Shown: one piece after another, positions 52,282 through 60,329 of the stretch | Layout: each line of letters begins with the position of its first letter | How positions within the stretch are numbered: the stretch's first letter is position 1 | Assembly: GCF_900111125.1 (NCBI RefSeq) | Contig: NZ_FOGE01000002.1 | Span: 248,001-312,000, forward strand | DNA from: Sphingobium sp. YR768 | Lineage (GTDB): Bacteria > Pseudomonadota > Alphaproteobacteria > Sphingomonadales > Sphingomonadaceae | Direction of reading: 5' to 3' | Length of the DNA: 64,000 bases | Notes under the pieces: model-generated | Seen by the model: the letters and a program-made list of their open reading frames with translations, nothing else | Database searches by the model: none | Told to the model about the DNA's origin: nothing | Translations under genes and position numbers: made by a program

Positions 52282-55008
52282 TCAATAGGAGATGCGGGCG
52301 GTCAGGTTGATGCGACGATCATTGACGACGACGTCGCGCGGACGGCTGTCGATCCCGAAATAGGTCGCGCGGCGGGTGTTGGTCAGGTTCGTGCCGTCCA
52401 GCGTGATCCCGAATTTCTCCGTCACATTATAGGTGACGGATGCGTCGAGCTGGCCGAAGGGCTTGTTGAAGATCGGCAGGGTGCCGGTGCCGTTGCCCGC
52501 CGTCGTCACGACATATTTGCTGCGCCAGTTATAGGCGACGCGCGCCGACAGGTCGCCCTTCTCGTAAATGCCGATGATATTATAATTATATTTCGACAGC
52601 AGTTCGAGCGGGACGTTGGTGACCGGACCGGACGTGGCCGGCGACGGCGCCTGCGAGTCCACATAGGTGAAGTTCGCCTGCATGCCGAGGCCGTCGAACG
52701 GACCAGGCAGGAAGTCGAAGAACTGCTGATAGGCCAGTTCGAAACCCTTCACCTTGCCCTTGGCGACATTATTGTAGGACGTGACTTCATATTCATAGCT
52801 GTTGCCATTGTCGAAGGTCACGTCGCGATAGGACACGGCGGTCTGGATGTAGTTCTTGATATTCTTGTAGAAGGCCGCTGCCGTCAGCGATCCGGTCCGC
52901 GAGAAATACCATTCCAGCGTGGCGTCCAGATTGTCCGACTTCATCGGCTTGAGATACGGGTTGCCGCCATTGGCCGTATGGATCTGGTCCTGCTGGGCTT
53001 CACCCGGCTCGCTGATGGTCAGGCTGGGGTTCAGCTGCGTGAAGTTGGGACGCGAGATATTCTTCGCCGCGGCGAAACGCACTTGCAGATTATCGGTCAG
53101 GTGCACGCGCAGGTTCAGGCTCGGCAGGACCGAGGTATAATCCTGCGACACCGCGATCGGGTTGAACACCGTCGGACCGCTGACTTCATTGCCATTCTCG
53201 TCCAGCACGATCGGGGTCTGCTGATAATAGCCCGACACGTCGAGATTGGTGCGGATCACGCGAACGCCGATATTGCCGTCCACCGGATCGGCCTTGAAGA
53301 AAGCGGTGGCATATCCGGTGAACGTCTTCTGCCGCTGTGCGTTCGTGCCGCTCTGGGTATAGGCCGGCGCGCTGGCGATGCCCAGCGTATCGAGCGTATT
53401 CTGATAGTTGCGGATGATGCCACGGTTGAAGGCGATGATGTTGCCGAACAGATCCGCGTCGCCACGGAAGAAGTCGCCGAGGTCAACCGTTTCCAGCTCG
53501 CTCGGAATGCCCGACAGGCCGGTATAGCGATAGCCGGTGTCGATCGTGCGGTTCTTGCGATCGGCATAGCGCAGGCCCGCCTTGATCGACGACAGGATGC
53601 CGGCGTCAAAGCGATATTCGGCGTCCAGACGCGCGGTCTTGTCCGACGCCTTCGACTCGTTGAGATTGTCGAGATAGAAGGCGCTGGTGTAGGTCGAGGC
53701 GTTGGCGAGGCCGGTGGCCGAACCGATATTCACGACCGGAACCGACCCCGAAATATCCTGATAGAGCGTGTCGGCAACGCCGTTCAGACCAAAGATCGAG
53801 CGCAGATTCTTGGTCTTCGCATCGACATATTGGCCGTCGGCGGTGACGGTCAGGTTGCTCGTCGGCTTCCACTTCAAGTTGAGCGAATAGTCCGTCGTGG
53901 TCGAATGACGGGTCTGGGCGCTGGTATTGTTGCCGACTGGCACGTTGATGAAGGTGCCGCTCTGGAAATCGCCATTATCGGCATAGGTGAACGCCGCGCC
54001 CGGCTGAGGCGTGATCGAAGCGCCCGAACTGTAGGCGAAGAAGCTGTAATCGTCGAAACGGAATTTGTAATCCGAACGGAAGACTTCGGTCGTCAGTTCC
54101 AGCGTATCGCTGGGGCGCCACTGAAGCGCGATATCGGTGCCCAGACGGCGGCGATCACCATAGACTTCGCCGATGCCGGTGCCGTGCGGCAGGGTCGTGG
54201 TCTGGCCAAGACGGCCGAGTTGGACGGCGGTCGCATAATCGACCGGCGAAACGGGATTACCGTCCGCATCGACCGACTGATTGAGCGTGTAGAAAGGCTC
54301 GGTCGAGATCGTGTCCTGACGGAAAGCGGTCTTCTGGAATGAAACGCTCGCAAGGATGCCGATTTCGCCGATGCCGGTGTCCCAGCGATCGCTGACCATC
54401 AGCGACGCCGACGGCTTGAACTTGTCGACCAGGTCGAAATAGCTCTGCGTGAACGAGGCAGCCACCTTCAGCCCGTCATAGTCGAACGGCTTGCGAGTGC
54501 GGAAATTGATCGTGCCCGAAAGCTGGTCCTCGATCAGGTCGGCCGACGGATTCTTATAGACGTCGATGCCCGCCAGCAGTTCGGACGGGATATCTTCCAG
54601 ATTGAGCTGGTTCGCGCCTGAAGCGGTGAAGATGTCGCGGCCGTTGAGTTCGGTGCGGACCTGCGTCAGGCCGCGGATCGCGACCGAGCTGCCTTCGCCA
54701 TATTGACGCTGGATCTGGACACCGGTGATGCGCTGAAGAGCTTCAGCCACGTTGCGGTCGGGCAACTTGCCAATATCTTCGGCTACGATGGAATCGACGA
54801 TCACGTCGCTGTTGCGCTTGATCGCCTGCGCGCTCGACAGGCTGGCGCGGACGCCGGTGACAACGATGTCGCCGTCATCGACTGCGGCCGTGGCCTGATC
54901 GGGGCAGGTCGCATCCTGCGCATGGGCGCTGACGCCCAGCGTCAGACTGGCGATCGAAATGCCGGCCAGCAGCACGGCGCGACGCGGCGTGTAAATCATC
55001 TTGGTCAT
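52282..55008 (-). CDS. TonB-dependent receptor
   Basis: An outer-membrane active-transport barrel of 908 residues. A signal peptide (about residues 1-30) is followed by a TonB-box-like DGDIVVTGV and a plug domain (DVIVDSIVAEDIGKLPDRNVAEALQRITGVQIQR, GSSVAIRGL). The long barrel ends INLTARISY with a terminal aromatic residue. The layout is the sphingomonad/Caulobacter sugar type, without a SusD partner. It is the first gene of the leftward operon, divergent from the IclR regulator. It probably imports xyloglucan-derived oligosaccharides, inferred from the neighbours. Confidence 0.9.
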   Translation of the reverse strand: MTKMIYTPRRAVLLAGISIASLTLGVSAHAQDATCPDQATAAVDDGDIVVTGVRASLSSAQAIKRNSDVIVDSIVAEDIGKLPDRNVAEALQRITGVQIQRQYGEGSSVAIRGLTQVRTELNGRDIFTASGANQLNLEDIPSELLAGIDVYKNPSADLIEDQLSGTINFRTRKPFDYDGLKVAASFTQSYFDLVDKFKPSASLMVSDRWDTGIGEIGILASVSFQKTAFRQDTISTEPFYTLNQSVDADGNPVSPVDYATAVQLGRLGQTTTLPHGTGIGEVYGDRRRLGTDIALQWRPSDTLELTTEVFRSDYKFRFDDYSFFAYSSGASITPQPGAAFTYADNGDFQSGTFINVPVGNNTSAQTRHSTTTDYSLNLKWKPTSNLTVTADGQYVDAKTKNLRSIFGLNGVADTLYQDISGSVPVVNIGSATGLANASTYTSAFYLDNLNESKASDKTARLDAEYRFDAGILSSIKAGLRYADRKNRTIDTGYRYTGLSGIPSELETVDLGDFFRGDADLFGNIIAFNRGIIRNYQNTLDTLGIASAPAYTQSGTNAQRQKTFTGYATAFFKADPVDGNIGVRVIRTNLDVSGYYQQTPIVLDENGNEVSGPTVFNPIAVSQDYTSVLPSLNLRVHLTDNLQVRFAAAKNISRPNFTQLNPSLTISEPGEAQQDQIHTANGGNPYLKPMKSDNLDATLEWYFSRTGSLTAAAFYKNIKNYIQTAVSYRDVTFDNGNSYEYEVTSYNNVAKGKVKGFELAYQQFFDFLPGPFDGLGMQANFTYVDSQAPSPATSGPVTNVPLELLSKYNYNIIGIYEKGDLSARVAYNWRSKYVVTTAGNGTGTLPIFNKPFGQLDASVTYNVTEKFGITLDGTNLTNTRRATYFGIDSRPRDVVVNDRRINLTARISY

Positions 55009-55105
55009 GAAACCCTTCCTCTCCCTGGCTCCCGATCGGAGCGCTCACTCGATTCGCGGCCGCAAACTGGCCGAAATATTTCCCTTTCATGTCCTGAGCC
55101 GCGTT

Positions 55106-55119
55106 TGGGAGCGGTACCA
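55106..55119. promoter_or_regulatory. LacI-type operator-like palindrome upstream of the TonB receptor gene
   Basis: TGGGAGC-GGTACCA, 14 bp, with the TGG...CCA ends and central C-G typical of LacI/GalR family operators in alphaproteobacteria and xanthomonads. It lies 98-111 bases before the receptor ATG. Two mismatches between arms keep confidence low, and no LacI gene is in the window. Confidence 0.4.
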
Positions 55120-55142
55120 AGACGCCGCCCTATTACTCCCAC

Positions 55143-55175
55143 ATTTCCGATTATGAAATATAAAAATTGATTTCA
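55143..55175. promoter_or_regulatory. Candidate IclR operator in the divergent promoter region
   Basis: Overlapping inverted repeats in an AT-rich stretch: ATTTC-CGATTAT-GAAAT (55143-55159) and TGAAAT-ATAAAAATTG-ATTTCA (55154-55175). They lie about 80 bases before the iclR start. IclR-family sites are often TGAAA/TTTCA-like palindromes near their own promoter, so this is a plausible autoregulatory site. Confidence 0.4.
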
Positions 55176-55253
55176 CATGTGGATTACGCTTAGGAAGCGC
55201 TGTCCATGCAGTCGGTTGCGACAGCCAGAGGCCTATAAATTCGGGGGAGGAAA

Positions 55254-56039
55254 ATGACTGGGAAGACGCGCTATCAAGCCCCCGCGCTGACGAAGGGCCT
55301 GGAAATATTGGAGCTTCTCGCCGGTGCGACCGAGCCGCTTATCATGTCTGACATATCGACGGCCCTCGGCCGGTCGGTCAGTGAAATATTTCGCATGCTG
55401 CAAGTGCTGGAAGAGCATGGCTATATCGCCCGGGCGGAAGAAGGCTATCGCCTGACCAATCGGCTCTTCGCCCTGGGCATGAGCCAGCCGCCCATCCGCG
55501 ACCTCGCCTCCACCGCCCTGCCGCTGATGCAGGATCTGGCGCGCAAGGCTGGCCAGAGTTGCCATCTGGGTGTCGTATCCGGCGCGGAAATGGTCGTCAT
55601 CATCGCGATCGAAGCGCCGGGCCTGTCGGGCTTCGCCGTGCGCGTCGGTTATCGTCGCCCGCTGTTCCGGTCCAATTCGGGTCGCATCCTGCTCGCCTTC
55701 CAGTCGCCCGAAGCGCGGGCGGCCATGCTGGAGGATATTCGCGCAACCGGCGCCCCCTTCGACGAGGCAGAACTGATCGCCAGACTGGATGCTGCCGTGG
55801 CGACGGGTGGCGCCGTTTCGCCCAGCCCGATGCTGACCGGCATTACCGATCTGTCCGCGCCGATCCTGGTTGGCGGCGTGGCGCGCGCCGCGCTGACCAT
55901 GCCCTTTGTCGATGGCGCGGCCAACCGGGTGAGCATGGACGATTGCAACGTCATGCTGCGCAGCGCCGCCGCAGCGATCGGCACCGCCATGTCGCCGTTC
56001 ATGGCTATCCCGCCGCGCCCCATGGAGAATGGACAATGA
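55254..56039 (+). CDS. IclR family transcriptional regulator
   Basis: A 261-residue regulator. The N-terminal winged helix-turn-helix (ALTKGLEILELLAGATEPLIMSDISTALGRSVSEIFRMLQVLEEHGYI) is followed by the effector-binding domain (ALPLMQDLARKAGQSCHLGVVSGAEMVVI to GGVARAALTMPF). The start has GGGGAGG just upstream. It overlaps the esterase gene by four bases, so it is the first gene of the rightward arm. Its position between the two arms makes it the likely regulator of the whole locus, sensing a fucose-derived or related metabolite. Confidence 0.9.
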   Translation: MTGKTRYQAPALTKGLEILELLAGATEPLIMSDISTALGRSVSEIFRMLQVLEEHGYIARAEEGYRLTNRLFALGMSQPPIRDLASTALPLMQDLARKAGQSCHLGVVSGAEMVVIIAIEAPGLSGFAVRVGYRRPLFRSNSGRILLAFQSPEARAAMLEDIRATGAPFDEAELIARLDAAVATGGAVSPSPMLTGITDLSAPILVGGVARAALTMPFVDGAANRVSMDDCNVMLRSAAAAIGTAMSPFMAIPPRPMENGQ

Positions 56040-57004
56040 CCGCCATCGACCGCCGCGCCGCGCTGATTGCCGCCGCCGGACTGGCCGCCCTGCCCAGCCT
56101 TGCCGGGGCGCAGATCACGGCAGCGGACGAGATTATCGACCTGTGGCCCGGCACCCCGCCCGGCGGCACGGGCGCGCGCATCGTCCGCAAGATCGACGAT
56201 CAGTCCAAAGACCCGGCCAGGCCCGATCGCTTTGTGACCGGCATCGACCGTCCCATTTTGGTCGTGCGCCGCCCTGCCCGCCCCAATGGCGCGGCGATGC
56301 TGGTGGTGCCCGGCGGCGGCTATGGCTTCCTGTCCTATGACAATGAAGGCACCAGTCAGGCGGCATGGCTGAATGCGCGCGGCATCACCGCCTTCATCCT
56401 GCTCTATCGCCTGCCCGGAGAAGGCTGGAAGCGACGGGAGGATGTGCCGCTTCAGGATGCCCAGCGCGCCATGCGCCTGATACGCGCCAAAGCTGTCCAA
56501 CTCGGTGTCGCAAAGGATCGGATCGGCGTGCTCGGCTTTTCGGCCGGCGGCCATCTGGCGGGATCGCTCGCGACACGCCATGGCGAGCAGGTCTATGATC
56601 CCGTCGACGCCGCCGATCGCGAAACGGCCCGGCCCGATCTGGCGGCGCTGATCTATCCCGTGGTCAGCCTCGACGCACCCTTCACCCATGAAGGATCGCG
56701 TGACAATCTGCTGGGCGAAGGCGCCGATGCGCAGGCGCGCCGCAACCGGTCGGTCGAACTGCGGGTCGATGCCGCCACGCCACCCGTCTTTCTGGTCCAT
56801 GCGAGCGACGACGGACTGGTCCCGCCCGCCAACAGCATCGCGCTGTTTCAGGCGATGGAAGCGGCGAAACGCCCGGTCGCGCTGCATATTTTCGAGGATG
56901 GCGGCCATGGGTTCGGCACGCGCCTGCCCCGCACGATGCAGGCATCGGCCTGGCCGGACCTGCTGACGACGTTCGCCACGAAACACGGGCTGATCCCGGC
57001 ATGA
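56036..57004 (+). CDS. Exported alpha/beta-hydrolase esterase
   Basis: A 322-residue hydrolase with a twin-arginine-like signal (TAIDRRAALIAAAGLAALPSLAGA). The fold has the oxyanion-loop VVPGGGYGFLSYDNEG, the nucleophile elbow GFSAGGHLAG (Ser about 172), the Asp in HASDDGLVPP and the His in DGGHGFGTR, giving a complete triad. It resembles the BD-FAE/AXE1-like acetyl or feruloyl esterases. Deacetylation of xyloglucan side chains is the expected role in this locus, but another acyl group is possible. It overlaps the preceding and following genes by four bases. Confidence 0.85.
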   Translation: MTAIDRRAALIAAAGLAALPSLAGAQITAADEIIDLWPGTPPGGTGARIVRKIDDQSKDPARPDRFVTGIDRPILVVRRPARPNGAAMLVVPGGGYGFLSYDNEGTSQAAWLNARGITAFILLYRLPGEGWKRREDVPLQDAQRAMRLIRAKAVQLGVAKDRIGVLGFSAGGHLAGSLATRHGEQVYDPVDAADRETARPDLAALIYPVVSLDAPFTHEGSRDNLLGEGADAQARRNRSVELRVDAATPPVFLVHASDDGLVPPANSIALFQAMEAAKRPVALHIFEDGGHGFGTRLPRTMQASAWPDLLTTFATKHGLIPA

Positions 57005-57789
57005 AATATATGCTGCCTGTCCTGTTCCTGCTGACAGCAGGTGCGGCGCAGGCCGCGCCGGGCGACTATCAAAGCTCGCCCGAGCGCCGCACCGTGGCAG
57101 AGAAGGACTGGGGGCCATGGCTTGGCCCGTTCCGCGCGAAGCTGGTGCCCAGCCTGATGCAGGATTTCGGCGAACGCTATCTTTACGCGCCCGCCAATGC
57201 CGCCCTGCCCGCGCCGAAACCGGACGAACAGCGTGTCGTGTTCCTGGGCGATTCCATCACCGATCGCTGGAACCTCGCCGCCAGCTTCCCCGGCAAGCCC
57301 TATGTCAATCGCGGCATCGGCAGTCAGGTGACGGCGCAGATGCTGCTGCGCTTCCATCAGGATGTCGTGGCGCTGAAGCCGAAGGTCGTGGTGATCCTGT
57401 CTGGCATCAATGACGTGCAGGGCTTCCTGCAACAGGAAACACCCGACCAGATCGAGGCCAATTGGGAAGCGATGGCCGATATCGCCACCGCTCATCATAT
57501 CAAGGTCGTGTTCGGATCGATCCTGCCGGTCAACAACTATAGCGACGCCGCCAAGGATGTGGTGGCGGAACGCAAGCCCGCCGAACTGGTCGCACTCAAC
57601 CAGTGGCTGCGCGCTTTTTGTGCGCAGCATGGCCATGTGTTCGCGGATTATCATAGCGCGATGGTGGACCGAAACGGCCTGATGACCGCCGCCTACACGC
57701 AGGACGGCGTGCATCCGCTTGACAATGGCTATGCCGTGATGGTGCCGATCGCGCAGAAGGCGATCGACCGGGCGCTGCGACAGAAATGA
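57001..57789 (+). CDS. SGNH/GDSL esterase, copy 1
   Basis: A 262-residue exported SGNH hydrolase with signal peptide KYMLPVLFLLTAGAAQAA. The four blocks are complete: block I VVFLGDSITD, block II Gly in NRGIGSQVT, block III Asn in LSGINDV, block V DGVHPLD. It is a likely acetylesterase acting on plant polysaccharide acetyl groups. It overlaps the esterase gene before it and the second SGNH gene after it by four bases. Confidence 0.86.
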   Translation: MKYMLPVLFLLTAGAAQAAPGDYQSSPERRTVAEKDWGPWLGPFRAKLVPSLMQDFGERYLYAPANAALPAPKPDEQRVVFLGDSITDRWNLAASFPGKPYVNRGIGSQVTAQMLLRFHQDVVALKPKVVVILSGINDVQGFLQQETPDQIEANWEAMADIATAHHIKVVFGSILPVNNYSDAAKDVVAERKPAELVALNQWLRAFCAQHGHVFADYHSAMVDRNGLMTAAYTQDGVHPLDNGYAVMVPIAQKAIDRALRQK

Positions 57790-58601
57790 GGAAGGGAAAG
57801 ATAAGGATGGTTCGCCTGACGGCTGCTCTTTGCGCGCTGGCACTCGCCGGCGCCGCGCATGCGGAAACCAAGGTGCCGGGCGATCCCCATGCCGACGACC
57901 CCGTCGGCATCGTCGCCGATCCCTGCCCTAGCCATGAGAAGCCCGGCGACGAGGCCGGCTGGAAGCTCTGGAACCTGCACATGCTAACCCGCGATTTCGG
58001 TCAGCTCTGCCGCTATGCCGCCGCCAACAAGGCGATCGAGGGCCAAAAGGTGCGCGTCGTCTTCATGGGCGATTCCATCACCGACAACTGGATCAATCTG
58101 GACCCGACCATGTTCCAGAACGGGCTGGTCGATCGCGGCATCAGCGGCCAGACGACCCCGCAAATGCTGGTGCGCTTCCGCAATGACGTGATCGCGCTGA
58201 AGCCGCAGGCCGTCCATATCATGGCGATGACCAACGATATCGCCGGCAATAGCGGCGCGGCGACGATGGAAACGGTGCTGGGCAATATCCAGACAATGGC
58301 CGACCTCGCCCGCGCGCACGGCATCAAGGTCATCATCGCCTCCGTGCCCCCCGCCGCCGCCTTCCCCTGGAGCCCCGGCATGACGCCCGCACCGCAGGTC
58401 GCCGCGATCAACAAGTGGCTGGCCGCCTATGCCCGCGCCAACGGCTTCACCTTCGTCGACTATCACCAGGCGATGGCGCAGCCCGACGGCGCGATGAAGC
58501 CGGGCCTGTCGAGCGACGGCGTCCATCCGACCAGGGAAGGCTATGCCATCATGCGCCCGCTGGCCGAGGCCGCGATCGCCAAAGCGCTGGGAGCCAAGTG
58601 A
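57786..58601 (+). CDS. SGNH/GDSL esterase, copy 2
   Basis: A 271-residue exported SGNH hydrolase, paralogous to copy 1. Block I is VVFMGDSITD, block II DRGISGQTTPQ, block III MTNDIAG (Asn in place) and block V DGVHPT. The N-terminus is less certain: a start at 57786 gives a short basic leader, and an in-frame ATG at 57807 begins a tidier signal peptide (VRLTAALCALALAGAAHA) with a nearby purine-rich site. Both copies in tandem suggest different acyl positions or specificities. The gene ends with a one-base overlap with the GH29 start. Confidence 0.85.
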   Translation: MRKGKIRMVRLTAALCALALAGAAHAETKVPGDPHADDPVGIVADPCPSHEKPGDEAGWKLWNLHMLTRDFGQLCRYAAANKAIEGQKVRVVFMGDSITDNWINLDPTMFQNGLVDRGISGQTTPQMLVRFRNDVIALKPQAVHIMAMTNDIAGNSGAATMETVLGNIQTMADLARAHGIKVIIASVPPAAAFPWSPGMTPAPQVAAINKWLAAYARANGFTFVDYHQAMAQPDGAMKPGLSSDGVHPTREGYAIMRPLAEAAIAKALGAK

Positions 58602-60226
58602 TGCAGGATTTCGGACGCCGCTCCTTCCTGGCGGGCGCGGCCGCGCTGGGCCTCGCCAATGCCGCCCGCGCGGCCAGCCCGATGGGCACGGCCAAAGGCC
58701 CGGTGCAGGCTAGCTGGCCCTCGCTGGTCAGCAATTACCGCTATCCCGACTGGTTCCGCGACGCGAAGCTGGGCATGTGGTCGCATTGGGGTCCGCAATC
58801 GGTGCCGGCGCAGGGCGACTGGTATGGCCGCTTCCTATATATGCAGGGCCACCCGATGTACGAGCATCACCTGAAAACCTACGGCCATCCGTCGGTCGCG
58901 GGGATGAAGGACATCCAGAATCTCTGGACCGCCGACAAGTGGGAGCCGGATGCGCTGATGGCCCGCTACCAGAAGGCGGGCGCCAAATATTTCATGGCGC
59001 TGGCCTGCCATCACGACAATCTGGACTGCTACGACAGCCGCTATCACGCCTGGAACAGCCTGCGCGTCGGGCCGAAGAAGGATATCGTCGGCATCTGGGA
59101 AAAGGCCGCTCGCAAGGCGGGCATGAAGTTCGGCGTGTCCAACCATGCCGCCCATGCCTGGCACTGGTATCAGCCGGCCTATGGCTATGATCCGGTCGGC
59201 GCGCGCAAGGGCGAACGCTACGACGCCTTCCGCCTGCGCAAGGAAGACGGCAAGGGCCTATGGTGGGACGGGCTCGACCCGCGCGAACTCTATACCGGCG
59301 GCCATGCCGTGCTGCCCGATGGCATCGACACGATCGAGGCGATGGACAAATGGCATGACGTCCATAACGGCCAGTGGATCGAGACCGGGCCAAAGGACGA
59401 CCCGGCCTATGTCACCCGCTGGCTGCTGCGCCAGACCGATCTGGTCGCGAAGTACAAGCCCGACATGGTCTATATGGACGATCATGAACTGCCCTTTGGC
59501 CCGGTAGGGCTGGAAGCGGCGGCGGACTATTATAACCGCTCGATCGAATGGCACGGCAAGATCGACGTGGTGCTGACCGGCAAGCAGCTCAAGCCCTATG
59601 CCCGTTTCGGCATGGTGCAGGATGTGGAGCGCGGCTTCACCGACCATCTATGGGACGAACCCTGGCAGACCGACACCTGCATTGGCGACTGGTTCTACAA
59701 TGAAGCGCGCCTGCACGATAAAAGCTACAAGAGCGCGGAGGAGGTCATCCAGCGCCTCGCCGATGTGGTGTCGAAGAACGGCAACCTCATGCTCTCCATC
59801 CCGCAGCCCGGCGATGGCTCCATCGACAGCGAGACGGAGAAGGTGCTGGACGGCATGGCCGGATGGATGGTCCATGGCGGCGAAGCGATCTTCGGATCGC
59901 GACCCTGGCGCATTTATGGCGAGGGGCCGACGCAACTCATCGCGGGCATGCAGAATGAGGAGAAGGCCAAGCCCTTCACCGCGCAGGACATCCGCTTCAC
60001 CACCAACAAGGGCGCGCTCTACGCGCTGTTCCTGGGCCGGGCGCAGGGATCTACGACTATAAGCGCACTGGCGCGCGGCAAGACACAGGGCATGATCGAG
60101 CATGTGGCGTTGCTGGGCGGCGGCCCGCTTCGCTTCCGGCAGGATGCGGACGGCCTCCATGTAGAGATGCCGCACAACATCGGTTTTGTACCGGCCATCC
60201 GCATCGACGGACATGGCCTGATCTAG
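58601..60226 (+). CDS. GH29 alpha-L-fucosidase
   Basis: A 541-residue exported fucosidase. The twin-arginine signal QDFGRRSFLAGAAALG is followed by the GH29 barrel. Motifs are FRDAKLGMWSHWG (family start region), FMALACHHDNLDCYDS, the probable nucleophile Asp293 in MVYMDDHELPFG, SKNGNLMLSIPQPGDGS and GEAIFGSRPW (C-terminal domain). GH29 retains configuration and cleaves terminal alpha-L-fucose. In this setting the substrate would be fucose on the galactose of xyloglucan side chains. The start at 58601 is set by the overlap with the SGNH stop and by the Tat motif. Confidence 0.92.
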   Translation: MQDFGRRSFLAGAAALGLANAARAASPMGTAKGPVQASWPSLVSNYRYPDWFRDAKLGMWSHWGPQSVPAQGDWYGRFLYMQGHPMYEHHLKTYGHPSVAGMKDIQNLWTADKWEPDALMARYQKAGAKYFMALACHHDNLDCYDSRYHAWNSLRVGPKKDIVGIWEKAARKAGMKFGVSNHAAHAWHWYQPAYGYDPVGARKGERYDAFRLRKEDGKGLWWDGLDPRELYTGGHAVLPDGIDTIEAMDKWHDVHNGQWIETGPKDDPAYVTRWLLRQTDLVAKYKPDMVYMDDHELPFGPVGLEAAADYYNRSIEWHGKIDVVLTGKQLKPYARFGMVQDVERGFTDHLWDEPWQTDTCIGDWFYNEARLHDKSYKSAEEVIQRLADVVSKNGNLMLSIPQPGDGSIDSETEKVLDGMAGWMVHGGEAIFGSRPWRIYGEGPTQLIAGMQNEEKAKPFTAQDIRFTTNKGALYALFLGRAQGSTTISALARGKTQGMIEHVALLGGGPLRFRQDADGLHVEMPHNIGFVPAIRIDGHGLI

Positions 60227-60234
60227 AAGCTTAC

Positions 60235-60300
60235 GTGCTCCTGCGAAGGCGGGAGCCCAGTTCTGACGGCGGGACTGGGTTCCTGCCTTCGCAGGAACAC
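60235..60300. repeat. REP-like inverted repeat (CCTGCGAAGGCAGGAACCCAG type)
   Basis: Arms GTGCTCCTGCGAAGGCGGGA and TCCTGCCTTCGCAGGAACAC (60235-60261 and 60274-60300) are almost perfect. It lies between GH29 and GH31, where it may partly terminate or process the operon message. The copy at 16813-16885 is a degenerate relative. Confidence 0.78.
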
Positions 60301-60329
60301 AACGGACAGAAGGCAAGGGATTTACAGGG

